Assembly: GCA_027311125.1 (NCBI GenBank)
Contig: DAICZO010000149.1
Span: forward strand, 1 to 5,543
DNA from: Acidobacteriaceae bacterium
GTDB lineage: Bacteria; Acidobacteriota; Terriglobia; Terriglobales; Acidobacteriaceae
Direction: 5' to 3'
Length of the DNA: 5,543 nt
Position numbers and translations under genes: made by a program. Positions 1 through 5,543 of this stretch are shown here, piece after piece. Each line of letters opens with the position of its first letter. Position 1 is the first letter of the stretch. The notes beneath the pieces were generated by a model. The model was not told the origin of the DNA, did not search any database, and saw only the letters and a list, made by a program, of their open reading frames with translations.

Positions 1-898
1 CATCGGGTTGGCCCTCGGGTCGCTCCGAGACCTGGACGTCGCGGCTGAAGTTGCCCTTGAACGCGGGCGAAAGCTGGAATGAGACGCGCTCCACCGGCAC
101 ACGTGTGGGCACGACAAATGTGGCGATCGTTTGTTTCCCGCGCTGGGTAAGTGCAGTGGTCTCGGCGGAGACGGTGAACAGGCTCTGAGCCTCGCGACTG
201 GGCGGCACCGACGCGGACAACACCATCTGCGGTGTGGCGGTAAAGCCGCTCGCACCGGGCGCGGGCGAGACGTTCAACTCCACGTGAAGATTGGCGAAGG
301 TGGACTCCTGCAGGTGCAGGGTGGTGCTGTGCGAGAGGTGCTGCGAGGTGAGGTCAAACAACGTGAACTCGCCCAGCCGCGTGCTGGTTGCGGCCCCTGC
401 GGCGGCACTGCCGGAGACGGTTGCTGTCGCGATGTAGTTCTGCCCTGCGAGATCGAGCAGGACGTCGGTGTAGGGCCGCGCCTGCATGGCGAGATCGAAG
501 ACGATGGTGTGCCCACGCATGCCCAGGTTGAGCACGCGCGCGGGGTCAGCATCGGGCTGGGCAGGCTCGCTGAGGGTGATGGCGTAGGGTATCTCGCGGC
601 CGGGTTGGCCACTGTTGGCTGACCCGGCGCTCTGTTGATACAGCCGCAGGTCTTTGAGCGATGGCGCGGCGTTGGGGAAGATGGGCGCGTCCAGGATGGT
701 GCAGTACTGGCCTGACACAGGCTGACTGGATCCAGGCCGACTGGGTACAGACTGGCCGGGCGTGGGCAGCGGCGTCACGCTGCGCTGGTAACGCTGATAC
801 TGCGGCTCGGCGCCTGGCTCCGCACCTGGGTCCGCGCTGGCGTAGCTACCCGCAACTGGCACGAGCAACAGGGAGAGCAGCAGTAGCGGCTTCCTCAC
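1..898 (-). CDS. DUF3999-family exported protein, C-terminus cut off by the window edge
   Basis: Reading from a GTG at 898, the frame stays open for 299 codons to the left edge, so the 3' end is missing. The first residues (VRKPLLLLSLLLVPVAGSYA) are a clear Sec signal peptide with a likely cleavage after ASA, near residue 22. A low-complexity Pro/Ser/Gln linker follows (about 23-63), then a beta-rich extracytoplasmic region. The segment around 78-107 (PSLKDLRLYQ, then REIPYAI) and the one around 267-290 (PVERVSFQLSP, then FSRDVQV) resemble DUF3999 proteins. That family is normally encoded next to DUF2339 proteins, as here, and usually ends in a C-terminal membrane anchor, which cannot be seen in this window. 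The start overlaps the DUF2339 stop as GTGA, and a GGAG core sits 5 nt upstream, so translational coupling is likely. Function is unknown; a periplasmic partner of the DUF2339 membrane protein is an inference. The family call is from remembered motifs, not a search. Confidence 0.8.
   Translation of the reverse strand, partial: MRKPLLLLSLLLVPVAGSYASADPGAEPGAEPQYQRYQRSVTPLPTPGQSVPSRPGSSQPVSGQYCTILDAPIFPNAAPSLKDLRLYQQSAGSANSGQPGREIPYAITLSEPAQPDADPARVLNLGMRGHTIVFDLAMQARPYTDVLLDLAGQNYIATATVSGSAAAGAATSTRLGEFTLFDLTSQHLSHSTTLHLQESTFANLHVELNVSPAPGASGFTATPQMVLSASVPPSREAQSLFTVSAETTALTQRGKQTIATFVVPTRVPVERVSFQLSPAFKGNFSRDVQVSERPEGQPD
720..749. repeat. Degenerate 15-bp tandem repeat in the DUF3999 linker
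   Basis: Two adjacent 15-bp units (720-734 and 735-749) match at 12 of 15 positions. On the coding strand they give a five-residue pattern, VPSRP then GSSQP, within the Pro/Ser-rich linker that follows the signal peptide. This looks like a small coding repeat that lengthens a flexible spacer, not a separate element. Confidence 0.4.
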
Positions 899-2772
899 TG
901 CGCCTCCCGCTCGGCCGGTGCAGCAGCGTCTGCATCGCGCAGCCCCAGCCAGTCTCCCTGGTAGGCGAAGCTGATGGCCATCAGCAGCGCGCCCAGGCCA
1001 AGAAAGCTGACCACACGATAGCCCTGACTGAGGCTGCGCATGTCGTAGAGAAAGGTCTTGGCGATGGTAAAGACCAGCAGCAGCAGCGCCTGCCAGCGGA
1101 CAAAGGCTGTGCGCTTCCAGAAGCCGACCGCGAGCAGAACCGCGCCGTAGACCATGAGGAAGGCGGAGATGGCCAGGGCACGCTGCAACTCTACCTCGTG
1201 GTTGGTGGACGAGTGGTTCCAGTAGGTTTCAATCTCGCGCACACAGGCCAGCACCGCGACCATGTTGATGGCGATGATGGCTGCCCCGGCGATCGGCAGC
1301 CACGGCTCCGACGCAATGTCGCGACTGGCGCGCAAGGCAACCCATGTCGCCGCGCTGAAGGCTGCAAGCCCGACGAGCGCCGTGGCGAAACGGGAGTTGA
1401 AAAACGCCACGGGATACGCCGGATCGAACAGCAACGGATGCAGCAGCAGCCCCATCAGCCCGAGGCCCAGCGAGCCCAGCGCAAGCCAGCGGAGGACGCC
1501 GTGAGCCTCGGCTGGGGCGTGGTCCTCGAGCGCGCTGGCAGTGGGCAAACGCGCCGCCAGCCACAACAGCACGGTGCCTTCGGCCAGCCAGGAGATGGTG
1601 ATCCAGTGGCCGCTGGCCTTGAGCGGAATCGCGATGGTGAGGAAGACGATGGCCAGCGAGAGATGCACGGCCACGGCCACGCGCGCCTGCGGCAGCCGCA
1701 TCCAGACCAGGTAGAAGGCCGCGAACAGCACCATCAGCCAGGGCAGATCGGCGTGACGGTTGGAGTCCTGCAGCACGGAGTAGAAGGCCAGTGAGCCGAA
1801 CGCCGCGTTGGCCAAGGGCAGAAAGATCTCGGTGATGAGCGAAGCCTGCGGGCGACACCACGCTGCGCGCGTGCCTACAGTGCGAACGTAGCCCAGTGGA
1901 ACGGTCGCATATGCCAGATAGAACGCTGCGATGAACAGCGCCGTGACGCCGAGCATCTCGGCGGCGAAGAACTGCCAATACCAGCCAATGAAGTAGGCCA
2001 CGGTGGCGGGGAATGCGGCCAGCAGCAGGCGCGGCCAGGGCTTGAGGCGGACGAGCGCGACGGTGGCAACAACGATTGCCAGCAGGTAGGTGAAGAGGAA
2101 GGTCTCGTGGTTGCCGCCGGTAGAGAGCAGCAGCGGCGTTGCCAGTGCGCCGATGAGCGCATAGGCCGCCAGCACCTCGGCGTCCTGCACCCAGGCCATG
2201 TAGGCGTTCCACGCAGTCACCAGGATCATTACTGCCAATGCGGCATTGGCCGGCAGCAGGTGGTAGAGCTGGAAGGCGGCCCACAGCGTGAGGTAAAGCA
2301 CGCCGGTGCCGATGGCTTTGAGCGAGTAGGAGAAGGCAGCGAAGCCGGTGCGGCGGAACCGCTCCGACCACAGGATGAGCCCGGCCCCGGCCAGTAAACC
2401 AGCCAGCACGCGTCCCACCGGGCCGATCCACTGGTTGTCGATTGCCAGCTTGAGAAACCAGGTGGCACCGATCAACAGCGCGACGATGCCCACACGGCTG
2501 AAGATCTGCGAACCAAGCCGGTCTTCCAGCGACGCCTGCGAGGGCAGCGGCGTAAAAACTTCCGCACGAGTGCTGGTGCGTGGAGGCGGTGGAGGGGGCG
2601 GGGCGGCGTTGCCGCTCGCCGTCGGGACAGCCACGTGGATCGCCGCTGGCTCTGTAGGGTGCAGATGGCTAAGTTGTTGCTCCAATGACTCCACCCGTGC
2701 CCGCAGCGCGGCTACTTCGGCTGCGAGTTGCAGGTCGCTGGTGGTCGGCTGCGGATGCCCGTCTGAACCCAT
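895..2772 (-). CDS. DUF2339-family polytopic membrane protein
   Basis: This is a 625-residue integral membrane protein. Residues 12-37 form a short predicted coiled coil (LAAEVAALRARVESLEQQL). A Pro-rich stretch with seven consecutive prolines follows (58-64), then the DUF2339 signature from about residue 83: EDRLGSQIFSRVGIVALLIG, then ATWFLKLAIDNQWIGPVGRV. The rest is roughly 16-18 hydrophobic segments to about 604. The family-typical C-terminal block includes RWQALLLLVFTIAKTFLYD and GYRVVSFLGLGALLM. Length is in the usual range for the family or somewhat short of it. I chose the ATG at 2772 rather than a TTG at 2853: the longer form adds 27 basic residues without family character and would overlap the divergent gene. 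DUF2339 has no established biochemical role that I can name; a role in the cell envelope is inferred from topology and from the coupled DUF3999 gene. Confidence 0.88.
   Translation of the reverse strand: MGSDGHPQPTTSDLQLAAEVAALRARVESLEQQLSHLHPTEPAAIHVAVPTASGNAAPPPPPPPRTSTRAEVFTPLPSQASLEDRLGSQIFSRVGIVALLIGATWFLKLAIDNQWIGPVGRVLAGLLAGAGLILWSERFRRTGFAAFSYSLKAIGTGVLYLTLWAAFQLYHLLPANAALAVMILVTAWNAYMAWVQDAEVLAAYALIGALATPLLLSTGGNHETFLFTYLLAIVVATVALVRLKPWPRLLLAAFPATVAYFIGWYWQFFAAEMLGVTALFIAAFYLAYATVPLGYVRTVGTRAAWCRPQASLITEIFLPLANAAFGSLAFYSVLQDSNRHADLPWLMVLFAAFYLVWMRLPQARVAVAVHLSLAIVFLTIAIPLKASGHWITISWLAEGTVLLWLAARLPTASALEDHAPAEAHGVLRWLALGSLGLGLMGLLLHPLLFDPAYPVAFFNSRFATALVGLAAFSAATWVALRASRDIASEPWLPIAGAAIIAINMVAVLACVREIETYWNHSSTNHEVELQRALAISAFLMVYGAVLLAVGFWKRTAFVRWQALLLLVFTIAKTFLYDMRSLSQGYRVVSFLGLGALLMAISFAYQGDWLGLRDADAAAPAEREAQ
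903..908 (-). promoter_or_regulatory. Shine-Dalgarno of the DUF3999 gene
   Basis: GGGAGG on the minus strand lies 4 nt before the GTG at 898 (5 nt from the GGAG core), inside the last codons of the DUF2339 gene. It supports the GTG start and coupled translation of the pair. Confidence 0.6.
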
Positions 2773-2779
2773 GGCAACT

Positions 2780-2785
2780 ACTGTA
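2780..2785 (-). promoter_or_regulatory. Possible -10 element of the DUF2339 operon (leaderless layout)
   Basis: TACAGT on the minus strand matches TATAAT at 4 of 6 positions and lies 7 nt before the ATG at 2772. Transcription would therefore start at or next to the start codon. No convincing -35 is visible. An alternative -10, TATCAT (5 of 6), lies at 2818-2823 on the same strand and would give a leader of about 40 nt; an AAGGG 14 nt before the ATG would then be a weak, distant Shine-Dalgarno. Confidence 0.3.
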
Positions 2786-2821
2786 ACCCTTCGACGCGCT
2801 CGGCGTATCGGCTGGCGATGA

Positions 2822-2827
2822 TAGTCT
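2822..2827 (+). promoter_or_regulatory. Possible -10 element of the REC-HPt/NarL operon
   Basis: TAGTCT fits TANNNT and lies 9 nt before the ATG at 2837. No Shine-Dalgarno is visible in front of that ATG and no good -35 is seen. The whole divergent intergenic space is only 64 bp (2773-2836), so promoters for both operons must overlap or face each other here. A weak call based on layout. Confidence 0.25.
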
Positions 2828-2836
2828 TTTGGCCAG

Positions 2837-3589
2837 ATGACTACACACGCCAAGCCAATCGAATTATTACTGGTGGATGACGACGAGCTAAGCCGCGAGG
2901 TGCTGGAACTGCTGCTTACCGCGGAAGGCTACGAGGTGATTGCCGTGGATGCGGGGGAGGCGGCGCTGGCCGAGATGGAGAAGCGCACGGGCCGCCTGCC
3001 CACGGTGATCCTGACGGACATTCAGATGCCGGGGCTCTCCGGCGCAGAGCTGGCGAGTTGTCTGCGCAGCCGCTGCGGCGACGGCATGGTGTTGCTGGGG
3101 ATGAGCGGCAGCCGCCCCGAGCAAGATGTCGTACAGGCGTTCGACGGCTTCCTGATGAAGCCCTTCACCATGCAGGACTTAGCTGCCGTGCTGGACGCCA
3201 GCGTGCATGCGGCTCCCCCGACGGCCGCAGTGGCTGCGGACCCCAGCGCGCGACCCAGTCTGGAGGACGCAACCTACCGGCAAATGAATGCGATGATGCC
3301 ACGGCAACAGGTACATCAGCTCTACGCGATGGCCCTGCAGGATGTGGAGAAGCGGCTGGCGGCGATGCGGCTGGCGGCAGACCGAAGCGACGCGGCGGAG
3401 TACAAGCGGGAGGCCCACGCAATCAAAGGTGGTTGCGGGATGATTGGTGCACTGGAGTTGCAAAGCCTTGCAGCCAGGATGGAAGTAGAAGACACAGGTG
3501 CTAATCATGTAGCTTCTCTCGATGAAATGTTGGTGGCTTGCGAGCGACTGCGGCGTATTCTGGTCGCACGTGCAGACGACGTCAACTAG
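2837..3589 (+). CDS. Receiver-HPt fusion protein (phosphorelay component)
   Basis: This is a 250-residue cytoplasmic signalling protein. The N-terminal receiver domain spans about residues 7-122. Its acidic pocket is at Asp14-Asp16 (LLVDDDELS), the phosphoacceptor is Asp61 (ILTDIQMPG), the switch Ser is Ser90 (LGMSGS), and the invariant Lys is Lys108 (LMKPF). An Ala/Pro-rich linker (about 124-142) leads to an alpha-helical HPt domain (about 143-245). The phosphotransfer motif EAHAIKGGCGMIGALEL there places the phospho-histidine at His194 and the conserved Lys/Gly at 197-198. There is no kinase ATPase domain, no DNA-binding domain and no membrane segment. The ATG at 2837 is preferred because the receiver fold begins six residues later. 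The gene is followed after 36 bp by a NarL-type regulator, the likely phosphorelay partner. A separate sensor kinase elsewhere in the genome is presumed. Which way phosphate flows between Asp61, His194 and the neighbour's Asp70 cannot be told from sequence. Confidence 0.9.
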   Translation: MTTHAKPIELLLVDDDELSREVLELLLTAEGYEVIAVDAGEAALAEMEKRTGRLPTVILTDIQMPGLSGAELASCLRSRCGDGMVLLGMSGSRPEQDVVQAFDGFLMKPFTMQDLAAVLDASVHAAPPTAAVAADPSARPSLEDATYRQMNAMMPRQQVHQLYAMALQDVEKRLAAMRLAADRSDAAEYKREAHAIKGGCGMIGALELQSLAARMEVEDTGANHVASLDEMLVACERLRRILVARADDVN

Positions 3590-3611
3590 CTGCGCAGCTC
3601 CCGCACTTGTC

Positions 3612-3616
3612 AGGAG
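3612..3616 (+). promoter_or_regulatory. Shine-Dalgarno of the NarL/FixJ regulator gene
   Basis: AGGAG lies 9 nt before the ATG at 3626. It is a better-placed Shine-Dalgarno than anything before the three genes that begin transcription units, and it decides the start at 3626 over the in-frame ATG at 3662 (Met13). Confidence 0.75.
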
Positions 3617-3625
3617 AAGTAACCG

Positions 3626-4333
3626 ATGAATCCAGCCGCAAGAAAGTCCAGTGACGCAAACATGGCCGTAGCTCCGATTCGAATTGTAGTGGCGGACGAT
3701 CATCCGGTAGTCCGCTTTGGCGTCAAGAACATGTTGATGAACGAGCCTGGCATCGAAGTGGTGGGCGAGGCCGAGGACGGCGACGTCGCCATTACCCAGA
3801 CGCTGGAGCTGGAGCCGGACATTCTGCTGCTGGACCTGCAGATGCCGCGCCTGCCAGGGCTGGAGGCGATGCGCGCCATCATGAGCCGCTCCCCGCGGGT
3901 CAAGATCATTCTGCTGACGGGAACGATCTCCACCCAACAGATTATCGAAGCGCTGCAGATTGGTGCACGCGGCATCATCCTCAAGGATTCGGTCGCTGGC
4001 GATCTCTCCAGCGCGTTGCGTGCCGTGCTTTCGGGCGACTATTGGATCGGCGGAGAGCGCGTCGTCAACCTGCTGCGTGCGCTGCGCGAGCTGATGGAGA
4101 AGGCCGCTGCCGTGCCCGAGCGCAAGACCTACGGGCTGACTCCACGCGAACTCGAAGTCGTGACCTGCATTGTTGAAGGCTGCAGCAACAAGGACATTGC
4201 CAAGCAGTTCACCATCAGCGAAGAGACCGTGAAGCGTCACCTGTCGAATGTCTTCGACAAGACCGGCGTATCGACCCGCCTGGAGCTGGCCCTGTTCGCG
4301 ATTGCACACAAGCTGGTGATCCTCGACACCTAA
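3626..4333 (+). CDS. NarL/FixJ-family response regulator (REC + LuxR-type HTH)
   Basis: This 235-residue transcription factor has the usual two-domain layout and length of the NarL family. The receiver domain (about 18-135) has the acidic pair Asp24-Asp25 (VVADDHPVVRFG), phosphoacceptor Asp70 (ILLLDLQMPRLPG), switch Thr98 (IILLTG) and Lys120 (IILKDS). A linker leads to a LuxR/GerE helix-turn-helix at about 170-226, with the signature LTPRELEVV, then GCSNKDIAKQF and SEETVKRHLSNVF. All residues needed for phosphorylation-dependent DNA binding appear intact. Its target genes cannot be told from sequence. It probably shares a transcript with the REC-HPt gene, which ends 36 bp upstream, and may receive phosphate from His194 of that protein. 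The first 17 residues are a non-conserved basic/polar extension; initiation at Met13 would remove most of it. The stop codon TAA spans the junction of a 22-bp direct repeat. Confidence 0.93.
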   Translation: MNPAARKSSDANMAVAPIRIVVADDHPVVRFGVKNMLMNEPGIEVVGEAEDGDVAITQTLELEPDILLLDLQMPRLPGLEAMRAIMSRSPRVKIILLTGTISTQQIIEALQIGARGIILKDSVAGDLSSALRAVLSGDYWIGGERVVNLLRALRELMEKAAAVPERKTYGLTPRELEVVTCIVEGCSNKDIAKQFTISEETVKRHLSNVFDKTGVSTRLELALFAIAHKLVILDT

Positions 4334-4359
4334 GCTGGTGATCCTCGGCAGCCAAGCTG
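4310..4359. repeat. 22-bp-period direct repeat across the regulator stop codon
   Basis: A 16-nt sequence (AAGCTGGTGATCCTCG) occurs perfectly at 4310-4325 and again at 4332-4347. The first six bases recur a third time at 4354-4359, keeping the 22-bp spacing. The first copy encodes KLVIL near the C-terminus of the response regulator; the second lies just past the stop. The TAA at 4331-4333 is formed from the last base of unit one and the first two of unit two. This looks like a local tandem duplication. The second unit is out of frame and noncoding. Confidence 0.8.
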
Positions 4360-4400
4360 AGGGCTTGATCGCATCAAATCCACATCGTTGTCGATGCAGA

Positions 4401-4423
4401 CGCTCAGCCTCGGCTGGGCGTTT
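4401..4423 (+). terminator. Candidate intrinsic terminator after the signalling operon
   Basis: Positions 4401-4408 pair with 4413-4420 in an 8-bp GC-rich stem (seven Watson-Crick pairs and one G-U) closed by a CTCG loop and followed by TTT. It lies 67 nt after the regulator stop and 33 nt before the YpdA start. The T-run is short, so it may be a weak terminator or only a 3'-end stabilising hairpin. The rest of the 119-bp gap holds the 22-bp repeat and a possible -10 element for the next gene. Confidence 0.5.
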
Positions 4424-4440
4424 GCACGTTGTGGCTCCAG

Positions 4441-4446
4441 TAGAAT
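4441..4446 (+). promoter_or_regulatory. Possible -10 element of the YpdA-like gene (leaderless layout)
   Basis: TAGAAT matches TATAAT at 5 of 6 positions and is separated from the ATG at 4453 by exactly 6 nt, which would put the transcription start on or beside the start codon. A -35 at the normal distance is poor. The only Shine-Dalgarno-like string, GAAGGG, directly abuts the ATG and is too close to work as one. The TAG inside the hexamer (4441-4443) is also an in-frame stop, so the coding frame cannot begin further upstream. Confidence 0.4.
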
Positions 4447-4452
4447 GAAGGG

Positions 4453-5526
4453 ATGAGTCTTGGCGAGCCTTCTGACATCGTAGATCTGCTGGTGATTGGC
4501 GCGGGACCCACCGGCCTTGCCTGCGCCATCGAAGCCCAGCGCGCGGGCTTCACTTCCCTGCTGGTCGATAAGGGTTGCCTGTGCAACTCGCTGTTTCACT
4601 ACCCGGCCCACATGACCTTCTTCACCACGCCGGAGTTGCTGGAGATTGGCGGCATGCCCTTTTCCAGCCCCAACCAGAAGCCCACCCGCAACGAAGCGCT
4701 GGAGTACTACCGCAAGGTGACCGAGCACTACCAACTGAACGTCTGCCAGTACGAGACGGTCGACCGCGTGACAGGCAACGATGGCGACTTTACGGTACAC
4801 ACCACCGATCAGTTTGGCCGCAGCGCTCAGCGCCGGGCACGCAAACTAGTGGTCGCCACCGGATACTACGATCTGCCCAACTACCTGGGTATTCCCGGCG
4901 AAGATCTGCCCAAGGTCAAGCACTACTACCACGAGCCTCATCCCTACTATGGGCTGGACGTGCTGGTGATTGGCGGCAAGAACTCGGCGGCGATTGCGGC
5001 GCTGGAGCTGTGGCGGCACGGAGCACGTGTCACCCTGGTGCACCGTGGCGCGGAGATGCACCGGCACGTCAAGTACTGGATCCTGCCGGACATCAACAAC
5101 CGCCTGAAGAATGGCGAGATCAAGGGATACTTTACCAGTACGGTTACAAATATCGCCGAGGACACGGTCACGCTGGACACTCCACAGGGCGAGGTCGTCC
5201 TGTCCAATCACTTCGTCTTTGCGCTGACCGGTTATCACCCCGACTTCACGTTTATCGAGTCGCTGGGCGTGACCCTGGACGAGCAGAACGATCGTGTGCC
5301 AACCTGCGATCCTTCCACGCTGGAGAGCAACATCGCTGGCATCTATCTGGCGGGAGTGATCGTCGCGGGCGAGCGCACCAATGAAATCTTCATCGAGAAT
5401 GGCAGGTTCCACGGCAAGCTGATCGCCGACAATCTGCGTCTGCGTCTCGCCGCCACAGGACCTGCCGAAGAGCCGTGGTTGGCTACCGCGCCAGCAAACC
5501 ACGGACACCTGCGCAACCAGGAATAA
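4453..5526 (+). CDS. ypdA: YpdA-family FAD/NAD(P)H oxidoreductase (putative bacillithiol-disulfide reductase)
   Basis: This 357-residue cytosolic flavoprotein is thioredoxin-reductase-like. The N-terminal FAD-binding motif is VIGAGPTGLA (14-23). The YpdA-specific block runs from about 49 to 87: HYPAHMTFFTTPELLEIGG, a PTRNEALEYYRKV stretch, and surrounding residues. The NAD(P)H-binding fold begins at 169 (DVLVIGGKNSAAIAALEL) and continues into VTLVHR. The C-terminal FAD motif is at 296-321 (GIYLAGVIVAGERTNEIF, then ENGRFHG). In Firmicutes the family reduces oxidised bacillithiol with NADPH; substrate here is inferred. The family lacks the CxxC of thioredoxin reductase, and none is seen. The Cys reported as important in Firmicutes YpdA lies in the first GGGPCG loop; here that position is Thr20. 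Cys24, Cys42 and Cys44 are nearby. About 25 residues past the usual end form a polar tail. The start is fixed by an in-frame stop 9 nt upstream. A candidate terminator separates it from the signalling operon. The last 17 nt of the window are noncoding. Confidence 0.9.
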   Translation: MSLGEPSDIVDLLVIGAGPTGLACAIEAQRAGFTSLLVDKGCLCNSLFHYPAHMTFFTTPELLEIGGMPFSSPNQKPTRNEALEYYRKVTEHYQLNVCQYETVDRVTGNDGDFTVHTTDQFGRSAQRRARKLVVATGYYDLPNYLGIPGEDLPKVKHYYHEPHPYYGLDVLVIGGKNSAAIAALELWRHGARVTLVHRGAEMHRHVKYWILPDINNRLKNGEIKGYFTSTVTNIAEDTVTLDTPQGEVVLSNHFVFALTGYHPDFTFIESLGVTLDEQNDRVPTCDPSTLESNIAGIYLAGVIVAGERTNEIFIENGRFHGKLIADNLRLRLAATGPAEEPWLATAPANHGHLRNQE

Positions 5527-5543
5527 GAGCGGCAGGCGCTACG

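Noticed and set aside
131..622. A 163-codon plus-strand open frame near the left edge
   Set aside because: The minus strand here encodes a signal peptide followed by DUF3999-like sequence in one unbroken frame; the plus frame is its Gly/Arg-rich shadow.
661..1794. A 377-codon open frame on the plus strand opposite the DUF2339 gene
   Set aside because: Its translation is low-complexity, Gln/Arg/Gly-rich and has no recognisable domain. It lies antisense to convincing membrane-protein coding sequence and crosses the junction of two real genes; a typical GC-rich shadow frame.
2773..2853. An upstream TTG start for the DUF2339 gene at 2853
   Set aside because: It would overlap the start of the divergent REC-HPt gene and add 27 non-conserved basic residues. 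The ATG at 2772 begins just before the coiled coil seen in family members.
3588..3599. A 12-bp perfect palindrome (AGCTGCGCAGCT) overlapping the REC-HPt stop codon
   Set aside because: It has no room for a loop, does not extend beyond 12 bp and lacks a T-run, so it is not a terminator. Its centre is short and GC-rich enough to arise by chance; it would also contradict the likely co-transcription of the next gene.
3179..4309. A 376-codon open frame on the minus strand opposite the two signalling genes
   Set aside because: It runs antisense across both well-supported regulator genes and the gap between them, and shows no domain signature. Explained by codon bias of the true genes.
4448..4452. 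GAAGGG as a Shine-Dalgarno for the YpdA-like gene
   Set aside because: It touches the ATG with no spacer, and the in-frame TAG at 4441-4443 together with the early FAD motif leaves no other start it could serve.

Overview
The window is GC-rich, densely coding bacterial chromosome with five protein genes and no sign of mobile DNA, RNA genes or CRISPR. The gene content (a DUF2339/DUF3999 membrane pair, a NarL/FixJ regulator with a REC-HPt partner, and a YpdA-type flavoprotein linked to bacillithiol) fits an acidobacterium, probably of the Acidobacteriales/Terriglobia type. That assignment is inferred from gene content and style; no marker gene is present.

Left part, minus strand (1-2772): a two-gene operon read right to left. 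A 625-residue polytopic DUF2339 membrane protein overlaps by 4 bp (GTGA) a DUF3999-type exported protein. The DUF3999 gene starts with GTG and runs off the left edge of the window. The two families commonly occur together, and the pair is probably an envelope complex of unknown function.

Centre, plus strand (2837-4333): a divergent two-gene signalling operon. The first product is a stand-alone receiver fused to a histidine phosphotransfer (HPt) domain. The second, 36 bp downstream and behind a good Shine-Dalgarno, is a NarL/FixJ response regulator with a LuxR-type DNA-binding domain. No sensor kinase lies in the window. The simplest model is a phosphorelay: an unseen kinase passes phosphate to the REC of the first protein, or directly to its HPt histidine, and on to Asp70 of the DNA-binding regulator. 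The direction of flow is not known. A 16-bp perfect direct repeat with a 22-bp period straddles the regulator's stop codon, and a GC-rich hairpin with a short T-run lies downstream.

Right part, plus strand (4453-5526): a YpdA-family FAD/NAD(P)H oxidoreductase, the family of bacillithiol-disulfide reductases. It is complete. It has Thr where the studied Firmicutes enzymes have the functional Cys in the first dinucleotide-binding loop, and it carries a CxC pair about 20 residues further on.

The three genes that begin transcription units (DUF2339, REC-HPt, YpdA) all lack a well-placed Shine-Dalgarno and have a TANNNT hexamer 6-9 nt before the ATG, a layout typical of leaderless transcripts. The two operon-internal genes have recognisable Shine-Dalgarno sequences. 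I see no clearly new biological system. The REC-HPt/NarL pair and the possible leaderless starts are the points most worth checking.
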